NCBI RefSeq assembly: GCF_014161445.1
Contig: NZ_JABBXA010000002.1
Location: 728,351 to 792,350 of the forward strand
DNA: 64,000 nt
Direction: 5' to 3'
DNA from: Microbispora sp. H13382
GTDB lineage: Bacteria; Actinomycetota; Actinomycetes; Streptosporangiales; Streptosporangiaceae
Shown piece after piece: positions 8,177 through 16,334 of this stretch. The notes below the pieces were generated by a model, which was given only the letters and a program-made list of their open reading frames with translations, did not search any database and was not told the origin of the DNA. The position numbers were made by a program, and so were the translations under genes. The first letter of the stretch is position 1, and each line of letters opens with the position of its first letter.

Positions 8177-9262
8177 ATGCCACGCCCACTGGCCATAACC
8201 GACGACCAGGAACTCCTCGACGATCTGCTCCGCATCGCCGCCGCCGCGGGCGTCGAACTCGACGTGGCCCACGCGGCCGCCCACGCCCGGCCGTACTGGA
8301 CACGGGCGCCGCTGGTCGTGGTCGGCAGCGACCTGGCGGACGAGCTCGCCGCCACGGGTCCGCCGGCCCGGCGGAACGTGGTCGTCGTGACGCGGACGGC
8401 CGACGACCCCGACATGTGGCGCAGGTGCGTCGCCGTCGGGGCGCACACCGTACTGGAGTTGCCCGAGGCCGAGCGGCTTCTCGTGGAGGAGTTCGGCGAC
8501 GCGGCCGAACCCGCCACCAGGGCGGGCACGGTCCTGTGCGTCGCCGCGGGGAAAGGAGGCGCCGGTGCCAGCGTCCTCGCGGCGTCCCTGGCGCTGACGG
8601 CGTCCCGCGCCGGGCTGCGAACGCTCCTCGTCGACGCCGATCCGCTCGGCGGAGGCATCGACGTGCTGCTCGGCCAGGAGGAGGCCCTGGGTGCCCGCTG
8701 GCCCGACGTCGTCGGAAGGGAGGGCAGGGTGAGCTTCGCCGCCCTGCAGGAGGCGCTGCCCACCTTCGGCGAACTGACCGTGCTGTCGGCGCATCGCGGC
8801 GAGCCGGTGCGGATACCCCGGGAGGCGATGCGCGTCGTGCTCGACGCCGCACGGCGCGGCTGCGACCTGGTCGTGGTCGACCTGCCGAGGCATGTCGGCG
8901 AAGGCGAGGCGGAGGCCCTCGCCAGGGCCGCCGCGACGATCGTCGTCGTTCCCGCAGACCTGCGGGGAGCGCTCGCGGCGGCCCAGACGGTGACGCTGCT
9001 CCGGCCGGGGACCGGCGACCTGCGCCTGGTGATGCGCGCGGGAACGCTCGATCCGGAGGTCGTCGCGGCCTCTTTGTCGGTCCCGTGCGCGGGCGTGCTC
9101 CCGGAGGTGCGCGGCCTCGTGGAGACGCTGGACCGGGGAGATCCGCCGCCGCTGCGCCGCTCCCCGCTGGGCCGCTTCTGCGGGGAACTGCTCGAGGCCC
9201 TGCTGGGCGGCTTCTCGACCGGCCTGACGGGCCGGCCATCCATGAGGGCGGACGGCTCATGA
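8177..9262 (+). CDS. ssd: Septum-site-determining protein Ssd (TadZ/CpaE-like)
   Basis: The 361-residue protein has an N-terminal receiver-like region (1-110) and a MinD/ParA-like domain. The P-loop is deviant: GKGGAGAS at 125-132 keeps the first 'signature' lysine (Lys126) but has Ala-Ser instead of Lys-Thr, so ATP turnover may be impaired. Related Ssd (Rv3660c) affects septation in mycobacteria, and TadZ/CpaE proteins position Tad pilus machinery. The ATG at 8177 follows GGGAG. It is the first gene of the tad operon; its stop overlaps the tadA start by 4 nt. Confidence 0.88.
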   Translation: MPRPLAITDDQELLDDLLRIAAAAGVELDVAHAAAHARPYWTRAPLVVVGSDLADELAATGPPARRNVVVVTRTADDPDMWRRCVAVGAHTVLELPEAERLLVEEFGDAAEPATRAGTVLCVAAGKGGAGASVLAASLALTASRAGLRTLLVDADPLGGGIDVLLGQEEALGARWPDVVGREGRVSFAALQEALPTFGELTVLSAHRGEPVRIPREAMRVVLDAARRGCDLVVVDLPRHVGEGEAEALARAAATIVVVPADLRGALAAAQTVTLLRPGTGDLRLVMRAGTLDPEVVAASLSVPCAGVLPEVRGLVETLDRGDPPPLRRSPLGRFCGELLEALLGGFSTGLTGRPSMRADGS

Positions 9263-10437
9263 CCCACGGAGGCCCGGTGACCGTTTCCGGCGTCGGCGCG
9301 GACCTGGTCGAGGCGGTCCGGGTACGGCTGTCGCAGACCGGCACCGCTCCCACCGCGGCTCAGGTGGCGGCGGCCCTGCGCGCGGAGCGTGCCGTGCTCG
9401 GCGACGCCGAGATCCTGGCCGTCGCACGCACGCTGCGCGCCCATCTCATCGGCGCGGGCCCTCTCGAGACCCTGCTGGCCGAGCCGGGCGTCACGGACGT
9501 CCTGGTCAACGGGCCGCGCGAGGTGTGGGTGGACGACGGGGACGGTCTGCGCAGGACGAACGTGACATTCCCGGGTGACGACGAGGTCCGCAGGCTCGCC
9601 CAGCGTCTGGCCGCGTCGGCCGGACGTCGCCTCGACGACGCCTGCCCCTATGTGGACGCCCGGCTCGCCGGCGGCGTGCGCCTGCATGCGGTGCTCCCGC
9701 CCATCGCCGCGGAGGGGACCTGCCTGTCCCTGCGGCTGCCCTCGCGCCGGGCGTTCACGGTGGAGGAGCTCGCCGCGGGGGACGGAGCCGCCGTGCTCCG
9801 CGCGATCATGGCGGCACGGCTGGCGTTCCTGGTCACCGGAGGAACCGGCACCGGCAAGACGACCATGTTGAGCGCCATGCTCTCCCTCGCGGGCCCGGCG
9901 GAGCGCCTGCTGCTGGTCGAGGACTCCGCCGAGCTGCACCCCCCGCACCCTCACGTCGTACGGCTCGAGGCCCGGCCGCCGAACCTGGAGGGCGCGGGCG
10001 GGGTCGGGCTGCGTGATCTCGTACGGCAGGCCCTTCGGATGCGGCCCGACCGCCTGGTGGTGGGCGAAGTGCGGGGAGCGGAGGTCGTCGACCTCCTGGC
10101 CGCGCTCAACACGGGCCACGAGGGGGGCTGCGGGACGCTGCACGCCAACAACGCCGCCGATGTGCCCGCGCGGCTGGAGGCCCTGGCCTGCGCCGCGGGC
10201 CTGTCACGGGAGGCGGTGCACAGCCAGATCGCCGCCGCGCTCGACCTCGTCATCCACCTCGTGCGGGAGGCCGGCGGTGGACGTCGTCGCGTGGCGGAGA
10301 TCTGCGTGCTCGAACGCGGCCCGTCCGGTCTGGTGACGGCGCTTCCGGCCCTGACCTTCGACCCGCACGGCCGGGCGAGGCGGGGCCCGTCCTTCGACGT
10401 GCTGCGGGAACGGTGCGCGGGGTCGTGGCCCTCATGA
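9259..10437 (+). CDS. tadA: TadA/CpaF secretion ATPase
   Basis: The 392-residue hexameric-type ATPase powers Flp pilus assembly at the cytoplasmic membrane. Walker A is GGTGTGKT (194-201), Walker B region RLVVGEVRG (265-273) and the His box [11 protein letters not shown] (287-297). The start ATG forms an ATGA overlap with the ssd stop, and the end overlaps tadB the same way. Length matches the short actinobacterial CpaF type. Confidence 0.95.
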   Translation: MTHGGPVTVSGVGADLVEAVRVRLSQTGTAPTAAQVAAALRAERAVLGDAEILAVARTLRAHLIGAGPLETLLAEPGVTDVLVNGPREVWVDDGDGLRRTNVTFPGDDEVRRLAQRLAASAGRRLDDACPYVDARLAGGVRLHAVLPPIAAEGTCLSLRLPSRRAFTVEELAAGDGAAVLRAIMAARLAFLVTGGTGTGKTTMLSAMLSLAGPAERLLLVEDSAELHPPHPHVVRLEARPPNLEGAGGVGLRDLVRQALRMRPDRLVVGEVRGAEVVDLLAALNTGHEGGCGTLHANNAADVPARLEALACAAGLSREAVHSQIAAALDLVIHLVREAGGGRRRVAEICVLERGPSGLVTALPALTFDPHGRARRGPSFDVLRERCAGSWPS

Positions 10438-11183
10438 CGCCGCCGGGCGGGCATGTCATGGGGCTGGTCGCGGTGCTCGCCGCCGCCCTCGCCGCCTGGG
10501 TGTGGGCCGGGCCGGATTCCGGGACGACACGGCTCGCATCGCTCACCGGAACGAGGCGCGCAAGGGACCTGCGCAGGTTCTTGGCGGCGCTCACCCGCCG
10601 TCCACGACCCGGGGCGACAGCGGCGGCCTGGCGCGCGGCGTCCATCGAGCTGTGCCAGATCCTGGCCGCCGAGCTGTCGGCGGGCAGGCCTCCCGGCGAC
10701 GCCCTCGTGCGGGCGGTCTCCTCGGTCAGCCTGCCGGACCCCGCCGCGCTCGCCCCGGTGGTCGCCGCCGCCCGGGACGGCGGCGACGTCGCCGCGGCCC
10801 TGTCGAACGCCGCACCCGCCCGTGGTGGTGAGGGCCTGGTCCGGCTGGCCGCGTGCTGGCGCGTGAGCGTAGCCGTGGGCGGCGGCCTGACCACGCTGGT
10901 GGAGCGGGTGTGCGTGTCCCTGCGGGAGGCGCAGGCCCACCGGGAGGAGGTGGCCGCACAGCTTTCCGGACCTCGGGCGACCGCCCGGATGCTCGCGGGC
11001 CTGCCCGTGCTCGGCCTGCTGATGGCCGCCGGACTCGGCATGAATCCGCTGGCGTTCCTGCTCGGCGGCCCGGCGGGGTTCGCCTGCCTGGTCGTCGGGC
11101 TCGCCCTCGACGCCGCCGGCGTCTGCTGGACACACAGGCTCGTCGCCCGGGCGGAGGAGCTGCCGGGATCCGCCACCCGATGA
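10434..11183 (+). CDS. tadB: TadB-like pilus assembly membrane protein (GspF fold)
   Basis: The 249-residue protein begins at the ATG overlapping the tadA stop (ATGA) rather than the upstream GTG. It has an N-terminal membrane helix (10-27), a soluble helical core typical of type II secretion F domains ([21 protein letters not shown]), and two C-terminal membrane helices (about 180-225). TadB pairs with TadC to form the inner-membrane platform on which the TadA motor acts. Shortened and rich in Ala/Gly, as is usual in actinobacterial tad clusters. Confidence 0.88.
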   Translation: MTPPGGHVMGLVAVLAAALAAWVWAGPDSGTTRLASLTGTRRARDLRRFLAALTRRPRPGATAAAWRAASIELCQILAAELSAGRPPGDALVRAVSSVSLPDPAALAPVVAAARDGGDVAAALSNAAPARGGEGLVRLAACWRVSVAVGGGLTTLVERVCVSLREAQAHREEVAAQLSGPRATARMLAGLPVLGLLMAAGLGMNPLAFLLGGPAGFACLVVGLALDAAGVCWTHRLVARAEELPGSATR

Positions 11184-11207
11184 GCACGCCGGGAAGGGGT
11201 GCGAGAC

Positions 11208-11966
11208 ATGATCGCCGTGCTGGCCGGGGTCCTGACCACGCTGGCGGTGCTGACATGGCCGGCCGCCCGTTCGCCGGCCGCGCGCCTGAACGCCATCGCG
11301 TCGTCGGTGCCGTCCCCGCAAGCGCCGTCGCAGGGACCGCCGGGCCACACGCCGGTGGGTGCGAGCGCGTCGCGTCGGGGAGCGGCCATCGCGGCACCCG
11401 TGGGACTCGCGGTCCTCCTCCTTGTGGGAGGGCCGGTGGGAGCGCTTGCGGGGACGGCGACGGCCGTCGGCGTCTTCGTCGCCGTGCGCAGGCGGGAGCC
11501 CGCCGAAGTCAGGCGTCGCCGCGAACGTATCGGGGCCGACCTTCCGTTCGCCGTCGACCTGATCGTCGCCTGTCTGCGGGCCGGGCAGCCGATGAGCGGG
11601 GCCGTCGAAACGACCGCGGTCGCCATCGCGGGCCCTGTCGGCGACCGCCTCTCGTGGGCCGGTGCTCAGATGCGTTTGGGTGCTCCTCCGGAGGAGGCCT
11701 GGGCCGCCCTGGCCGACGAGCCCGCGCTCGCCGCCCTGGCCAGAACGATGGTCCGGGCCGCTCAGAGCGGTGCGCCCGTGGCCGACGTCCTCACGCGACT
11801 CGCCGATGACGCCCGGCGTACGGCTCGGGCGACTGCCTCGGCCGCGGCGCGAAGGGTGGGCGTGCATGCCGTCGCACCGCTTGGGCTCTGCTTCCTGCCT
11901 GCCTTCGTCTTCCTTGGGATCATTCCCATGGTCGCAGGACTGGCGGGCCAGATCCTCCTGCCGTGA
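11208..11966 (+). CDS. tadC: TadC-like pilus assembly membrane protein (GspF fold)
   Basis: The 252-residue protein has an N-terminal membrane helix (1-18), a pair of helices around 60-90, a cytosolic F-domain core ([24 protein letters not shown], a family hallmark) and a C-terminal hairpin ending GLAGQILLP. The ATG at 11208 is chosen because GGGAAGGGG lies 8 nt upstream; a GTG at 11199 would overlap that site. It lies 24 nt after tadB in the operon. Confidence 0.88.
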   Translation: MIAVLAGVLTTLAVLTWPAARSPAARLNAIASSVPSPQAPSQGPPGHTPVGASASRRGAAIAAPVGLAVLLLVGGPVGALAGTATAVGVFVAVRRREPAEVRRRRERIGADLPFAVDLIVACLRAGQPMSGAVETTAVAIAGPVGDRLSWAGAQMRLGAPPEEAWAALADEPALAALARTMVRAAQSGAPVADVLTRLADDARRTARATASAAARRVGVHAVAPLGLCFLPAFVFLGIIPMVAGLAGQILLP

Positions 11967-11972
11967 ACAACC

Positions 11973-12107
11973 TGTGGACAGTGTCATCCACACCTGTGGA
12001 CAGCAGGCAGGATGAATGACCTGCAAGCTCCCATATCGCAGGTCGATGATCCACAGACGGGAGCGAGGTGGCTGTGGACAACCTCGTCGGCAGGACTCTC
12101 GTCCACA
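11973..12107. other. Cluster of six DnaA-box-like 9-mers
   Basis: TGTGGACAG (11973-11981), TCATCCACA (11984-11992), TGTGGACAG (11995-12003), TGATCCACA (12047-12055), TGTGGACAA (12073-12081, reverse complement of the TTGTCCACA consensus) and TCGTCCACA (12099-12107) fall in 135 bp between tadC and the pilin gene, in both orientations. No dnaA, dnaN or rpmH is present, so this is not the usual chromosomal origin. Confidence 0.7.
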
Positions 12108-12200
12108 GAACCGCGCTCGGCTCGATTCCTGCCGTCCGCAATCCCGCAACCTGGCCCCAGCGCGGGCGGACGGGCCGCCCCGAGCGGGTCAGGAGGACCG

Positions 12201-12779
12201 ATGAGCAAGCACGCCGCGACCGGCCGGAGGAAGCAGACGGGCACCCAGGCGGGCACCCAGGCGGGCACCCAGGCGGGCACCTCGACGGGCACCGTCCTCC
12301 AGCGGCGCGCCGGAGGCGCCGGAGGCCGGCACAGGGCACGTCCGGCGCGATGGGCGGCGCTCGCGCGTGCCGTGCGGAGGGCGCTGTCCAGCCGCTCAGG
12401 ACGCGTGTCCGTGTTCGCCCGCTCCTGCCGGTGGGCAGGGTCAGGCGGCTCGCAGGGCCGGAGGTCGTCGATGCGGTTGATCCGCGGTGCCGTGCGGATG
12501 GCGTCCGTCGTGCAGATGGTCTGCCACGGTCCGCGGCGATCGTGTGCCGCGCTGCGGCGTTCCGCCGCCCGCATCTCGTGCCGTGCCCAGGAGCTGAGCA
12601 TCCAGTGGACGGTGCGCGCGGGGACGAGGGCCGAGGCGGGCATGTCCACCGCGGAGTACGCCGTCGGCACGATCGCCGCCTGCGGGTTCGCCGCGCTGCT
12701 CTGGAAGGTGGTCACGAGCGCCGAGGTCAGGTCGATGCTCGCCGCGCTCATTCAGAAGGCCCTGAAATTGGCCGCCTGA
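12201..12779 (+). CDS. DUF4244 / Flp-pilin-like protein with long basic N-terminus
   Basis: The C-terminal part holds the pilin-like DUF4244 module: a short basic leader, GMSTAEYAVGT and a single hydrophobic helix (about residues 145-192), consistent with a Flp-type major or minor pilin. The start at 12201 has AGGAGG 4 nt upstream, and third positions are G/C-biased from there, giving 192 residues with an unusual Arg-rich N-terminus that includes three GTQA repeats. A second ATG at 12471 with GGAGGT 5 nt upstream would give a 102-residue protein nearer family length. I cannot decide between them; both share the same stop. Confidence 0.75.
   Translation: MSKHAATGRRKQTGTQAGTQAGTQAGTSTGTVLQRRAGGAGGRHRARPARWAALARAVRRALSSRSGRVSVFARSCRWAGSGGSQGRRSSMRLIRGAVRMASVVQMVCHGPRRSCAALRRSAARISCRAQELSIQWTVRAGTRAEAGMSTAEYAVGTIAACGFAALLWKVVTSAEVRSMLAALIQKALKLAA
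12240..12287 (+). repeat. 12-nt tandem repeat in the pilin gene N-terminus
   Basis: Three perfect copies of GGCACCCAGGCG (12240-12275) and one variant (12276-12287), encoding GTQAGTQAGTQAGTST in frame. Confidence 0.85.
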
Positions 12780-12787
12780 GGCCACCG

Positions 12788-13273
12788 ATGGTGCGCCGAT
12801 GTGCCCGGGTGCCGCGACGTCGCGTGATCGACCTGTGGCGCCCGCGAGACCGAGGGTCAGTGACCGCGGAGACCGCCGTCGCCCTTCCCGCCCTCGTGCT
12901 GGTGCTGACCGCCGCTCTGTGGGCGGTGACGATCACGGGCGCCCAGCTGCGATGCGTCGACGCGGCCCGGGCCGGCGCACGCGCGGCGGCACGGGGCGAG
13001 GCCGCCGAGGAGGTGAGGACGGTGGTCCTGCGGTTGGCTCCCGAGGGCGCCACAGTGTCCATTCGCACGGGAGCCGACACCACCCGGGTGGAGGTTGTCG
13101 TCACCGTCAGCCCGCCGTTCAGGTCGCCGCTCCCGCCGGTTCGCCTCCGGGTCGCGGCCGTCTCCGCCACCGAACCCGGCGTCCTTGCGCCGCTCTCATC
13201 GGCCGCGCAGCCGGCCCGGTCTCCGAGTCACACAGGAGACCTCGTCGCTCCGAAACCGGCCGACCACGAATGA
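12788..13273 (+). CDS. TadE-like pilus assembly protein
   Basis: The 161-residue protein has a basic N-terminus, then the TadE signature GSVTAETAVALP followed by a hydrophobic helix (about 27-50) and an extracytoplasmic domain. Pseudopilin-like TadE proteins are processed by prepilin peptidase and help assemble Flp pili. It begins 8 nt after the pilin stop. No prepilin peptidase (TadV/CpaA) gene is present in this window. Confidence 0.85.
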   Translation: MVRRCARVPRRRVIDLWRPRDRGSVTAETAVALPALVLVLTAALWAVTITGAQLRCVDAARAGARAAARGEAAEEVRTVVLRLAPEGATVSIRTGADTTRVEVVVTVSPPFRSPLPPVRLRVAAVSATEPGVLAPLSSAAQPARSPSHTGDLVAPKPADHE

Positions 13274-13409
13274 GGGACGCGCATCGGTCGGTCCCTGGGC
13301 CGGCGGGAGCGTGTGGGTGCGGGCGGCCTTGGGCCGTAGGAGCAGGGATGGCGGATCACTCCGGACAGCGAGGACGCGTGGATGACGCATTCGTCGCGGA
13401 CATGGGGGC

Positions 13410-13805
13410 ATGCGAATGAGGAGATTTGGGACCTTCGAGAACGGTGCGCGCTGCCTACGGGAGCGCGGCTCGGCGACCATCTGGACAATTGCGCTCATGA
13501 CCGCCGTCTGGGCGGTGACGATGGTCGTCGTGCAGGTGGGCGTGGCCCGTGTAGCGCGGCACCGGGCGCAGAGCGCAGCCGATCTCGGCGCGCTCGGGGC
13601 CGCCCGCGTGGCACTGGCGACGCCGGACGAGGCGTGTGATCGGGCGGAGGCGATCGCGGCTGTCAACGGTGCGTCGTTGCGGTCGTGCTCGCTGTCGGAC
13701 GGCGTCGCCGAGGTCACGGTGACGGTGCGATTCGCGGTCCCCCTCCTCGGTCCCGCGACGGCCGCCGCTTCCGCCAAGGCCGGTCCGGCCGGTGCGGTGG
13801 CATGA
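13410..13805 (+). CDS. TadG/Rv3654c-like pilus-associated protein
   Basis: The 131-residue protein begins with a basic stretch, the GSATIWTIALM motif and one membrane helix (about 22-45) followed by RVARHRAQSAADLGALGAA, the pattern of the short 'TadE/TadG-like' proteins that close actinobacterial tad operons. Either ATG 13410 or ATG 13416 could be the start. It is separated from the TadE-like gene by 136 bp in which I see no gene. Confidence 0.82.
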   Translation: MRMRRFGTFENGARCLRERGSATIWTIALMTAVWAVTMVVVQVGVARVARHRAQSAADLGALGAARVALATPDEACDRAEAIAAVNGASLRSCSLSDGVAEVTVTVRFAVPLLGPATAAASAKAGPAGAVA

Positions 13806-14173
13806 GGTGCGGTGGCATGAGGGGGCGATCGCACGACGAACAGTCGCCGGTGCACCAGCCTGCGGGCGCCCCGCCGGCGCATGAGCCCGCGGGCGCCCCG
13901 CCGGCGCATGAGCTCGTGGGCGCCCGGCTGGTGCACGAGCTCGTGGAAGCCGACCTCGTTCCGGCCTGGCTCGCGGACCGGCCGGCGTCCATGCGGATGG
14001 GCGTGGCCGCGAACCTGCCGGGGCTGCGCGCGGTGGCCGTGCCGACTTGTGGGGCGGGTTGGGTGCCGCAGACGGTGCAGACCATCGGTTCCCGAATCCG
14101 CGAGGATTTCTGCCTCACGGCGGCCGTCGTCGAAGCCGCTGTCCCGCCGCTGACACCCGTGGAGCGGTGGTGA
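13802..14173 (+). CDS. Small unidentified protein at the end of the tad operon
   Basis: A 123-residue frame whose ATG overlaps the stop of the TadG-like gene (ATGA), with strongly G/C-biased third codon positions. The N-terminus contains imperfect repeats GAPPAHEPAGAPPAHELVGA, and the C-terminus (65-123) looks like an ordinary soluble domain with two cysteines. I do not recognise the family. The coupling suggests a role alongside the pilus proteins, but it could be a lineage-specific gene of unrelated function. Confidence 0.6.
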   Translation: MRCGGMRGRSHDEQSPVHQPAGAPPAHEPAGAPPAHELVGARLVHELVEADLVPAWLADRPASMRMGVAANLPGLRAVAVPTCGAGWVPQTVQTIGSRIREDFCLTAAVVEAAVPPLTPVERW

Positions 14174-14364
14174 GGCGCTACCAGCAGGAAAGGCATTTTG
14201 GAGCTTCCGTAATGTCGCACCACTTGTGTCGCAATAGAATCACGACTTCTTAGACATACGGTCCAAGAGTGGACGGTTGGCATAAAGTGCCGCGTACTTC
14301 TCAGTCGCCCTGCGCATCGGCACAGGCGGCCGGGGGCGGACGGTTCTCCACGAAGGGATGCGTC

Positions 14365-16248
14365 GTGACCAGGGTTCGCAGGCTGGGCACAACGGCGGTG
14401 ATCGTTTCGACGGCTCTGGCATCCGCGCTGGTGGTCGGTGCCGCACCGGCGTACGCGGCCGACGCCGAGATCCTGTCGCCCGGAGACGGGGAGGTCCTCA
14501 AGTCGTCCCGGCCGGTGACCGTGTCCGCGAAGACGGACTGGTACCAGGTCAGCATGTCCCTGTACGTCGAGGGTCCGTCCGTGTCCCGGCAGAAGATCGC
14601 CTCCGGTGGCGCGAACCAGACGATCAGCGGATCCTTCGACCCCGGCGATGCCCCCAACGGCATGTTCACGGTCAGCCTGTTCGGTGAGGTCACGCACAAG
14701 ACCTACGCCACTTCGACCTTCGTGCTCAGCCGTCCGCCGGAGGCGCCGTCCGGGGTCGAGGCACAGCTCAAAGGCCCCTCGACGCTACAGATCAGCTGGG
14801 CGAAGGGCGCCGAACCGGACCTGCGGTCCTACGAGATCACCTCGGTCAAGGCCGGCAAGTCCGGCTCCGTCTCCGCCGACTCCGCCTGCTCGGGTTCGAC
14901 CTGTCAGGCGAGCCTCGCGCTCCCGGCCGGTCTGGGCGGGCGGAAGGTGGACGTCTCCGTCCGGGCGTTCCGATCGGACGGCCTCGGCGGCACGGTCGGA
15001 TCTCAGCGCTCCTCGGCGCCTGAGGTGTCCGTTCCCGCCCCGAAGGCCCCCCCGAGCCCCTCGCCGACGCCGTCGAAGAAGCCGGACCAGTCGGCCGCCA
15101 AGCCGCCCGTCGCCACGACCCCGAAGGCGCACCGGCCCACGGCGGCGCCGAAGCCGGAACCGGCACTGCCCGAGGACACCACGCTGCCCGAGGACACGGA
15201 ACTGCCGAAGGACACCGAGCTCACGCTGCCGGAGGCGAACGGCGGCAGCGACCAGACCGAGCCGGTGGTCGTCCCGGAGAAGACCGACGATCCGAAGATG
15301 ACGGCCCAGTCATCCTTCCTGCCGCTCGGCGGGCTCAATTTCGGCGTGTACGTCGCGCTGGCCGTCGTCCTGCTGCTCACGGGCGCGAACCTGGGCGCCT
15401 GGCTGCGGCGCAAGGGCCTGACCGGGGACACCGCGGGCAACGGGCGGCCCGGAGATTCGGGGGCACATCCGATGACCGGAGAGACGAGCGCCTCGCCGGA
15501 GGCCGCCACGGTCGTCGGCGGCGCGGCCGCGCTCGGCGGCACCGCCGCGGCGAAGGCCCGGGGGACCACGGTCGTACGACGTCCCTCCGTCATCCTGGCC
15601 AGGCCCAAGGCCCGCGAGAATGCCCCGGAGACGGAGATCGACACCGGGGCGGGAGCGGGCGACGTCGCCTCGACGACGGCGAGCACGACGGCGAGCACGA
15701 CCGCGAGCACGGGCACGGACGCGGGCCAGGAGGCCACGCTGTCCGATCAGGAGCCGGCCCACCCTCTCGCCCGGCCGGACCAGCAGGAGCCGCTGCCGGC
15801 TACCACCGAGGTCATGGCCGGTGAACCGGCCGCGGCCGAGGCGACTTCGGCCACTCCCACAGCCGAGGACCAGACCTCCGGCCCCTCGGCCGACGGCGCC
15901 CACTCCGCCGCAGCGGGTGTGGTCTTCCCCGGACCGCTGTCCGGGGACCTTCCGGCATCGGCCGTCCTCGCCGAAGGCGAACCGCCCGTGCGGTCCGCGC
16001 TGGGCCGGCTGGCATCGCTTCCTCCGTTGACGGCCTCGCTGGGCGGTGCCGGTCAGGCGGCCTCCGCCCACGTGCCGCTGTCCTCGGCCGGACGGCCCGG
16101 CCAGATGCCGGTGGTCCCGGCGACGGCGGTGCCCGCGGGCGCGGCGGTCAGCGGCCAGATGCCGGAACGGCCTCTCCGCCAGCCCGAGCCGGACGTCTGG
16201 ACGGAGGACGACGACAGCCTCTACTCGGGCCGCCATCGCGATCCCTGA
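14365..16248 (+). CDS. Secreted/anchored fibronectin type III protein with low-complexity cytoplasmic tail
   Basis: The 627-residue protein starts at GTG 14365 (GAAGGG 7 nt upstream) with a signal peptide cleaved near AYA-AD. An Ig-like domain (about 32-120) is followed by a fibronectin III domain (PPEAPSGVEAQLKG onward, about 125-220), a Pro/Glu-rich stalk with LPEDT repeats, and a membrane helix near residues 327-350 (FGVYVALAVVLLLTGANLGAWL). The roughly 270-residue remainder is Ala/Thr/Pro-rich, with (TAST)n repeats, and would be cytoplasmic. It probably acts at the cell surface; no specific function can be assigned. The AT-rich upstream gap (14174-14364) probably holds its promoter. Confidence 0.75.
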   Translation: MTRVRRLGTTAVIVSTALASALVVGAAPAYAADAEILSPGDGEVLKSSRPVTVSAKTDWYQVSMSLYVEGPSVSRQKIASGGANQTISGSFDPGDAPNGMFTVSLFGEVTHKTYATSTFVLSRPPEAPSGVEAQLKGPSTLQISWAKGAEPDLRSYEITSVKAGKSGSVSADSACSGSTCQASLALPAGLGGRKVDVSVRAFRSDGLGGTVGSQRSSAPEVSVPAPKAPPSPSPTPSKKPDQSAAKPPVATTPKAHRPTAAPKPEPALPEDTTLPEDTELPKDTELTLPEANGGSDQTEPVVVPEKTDDPKMTAQSSFLPLGGLNFGVYVALAVVLLLTGANLGAWLRRKGLTGDTAGNGRPGDSGAHPMTGETSASPEAATVVGGAAALGGTAAAKARGTTVVRRPSVILARPKARENAPETEIDTGAGAGDVASTTASTTASTTASTGTDAGQEATLSDQEPAHPLARPDQQEPLPATTEVMAGEPAAAEATSATPTAEDQTSGPSADGAHSAAAGVVFPGPLSGDLPASAVLAEGEPPVRSALGRLASLPPLTASLGGAGQAASAHVPLSSAGRPGQMPVVPATAVPAGAAVSGQMPERPLRQPEPDVWTEDDDSLYSGRHRDP

Positions 16249-16266
16249 CGGTCGCCCAGTCCCTGT

Positions 16267-16297
16267 TCCCGCCTCTCCGGCCACGCCGGAAGCGGGA
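16267..16297 (+). terminator. Hairpin after the fibronectin III gene
   Basis: Interrupted stem TCCCGC/GCGGGA plus CCGGC/GCCGG with a small internal loop, in the 86-bp gap between convergent genes. Confidence 0.55.
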
Positions 16298-16334
16298 GCC
16301 GCCGCCGAGGCCTGACCTGACGCGCACCCCGGGC

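Noticed and set aside
11973..12107. Chromosomal replication origin
   Set aside because: DnaA-box-like sites are clustered, but no dnaA, dnaN, rpmH, gyrB or AT-rich unwinding element is near, so I report only a DnaA-box cluster.
12068..12787. Long upstream extension of the TadE-like gene through the pilin region
   Set aside because: It runs out of frame with the better-supported pilin gene, and the TadE-like gene has its own ATG at 12788 just after the pilin stop.
13196..13936. Minus-strand frame opposite the TadE/TadG-like genes
   Set aside because: Repeat-like Arg/Ala/His-rich translation, no ribosome binding site, and the plus-strand genes have family signatures.
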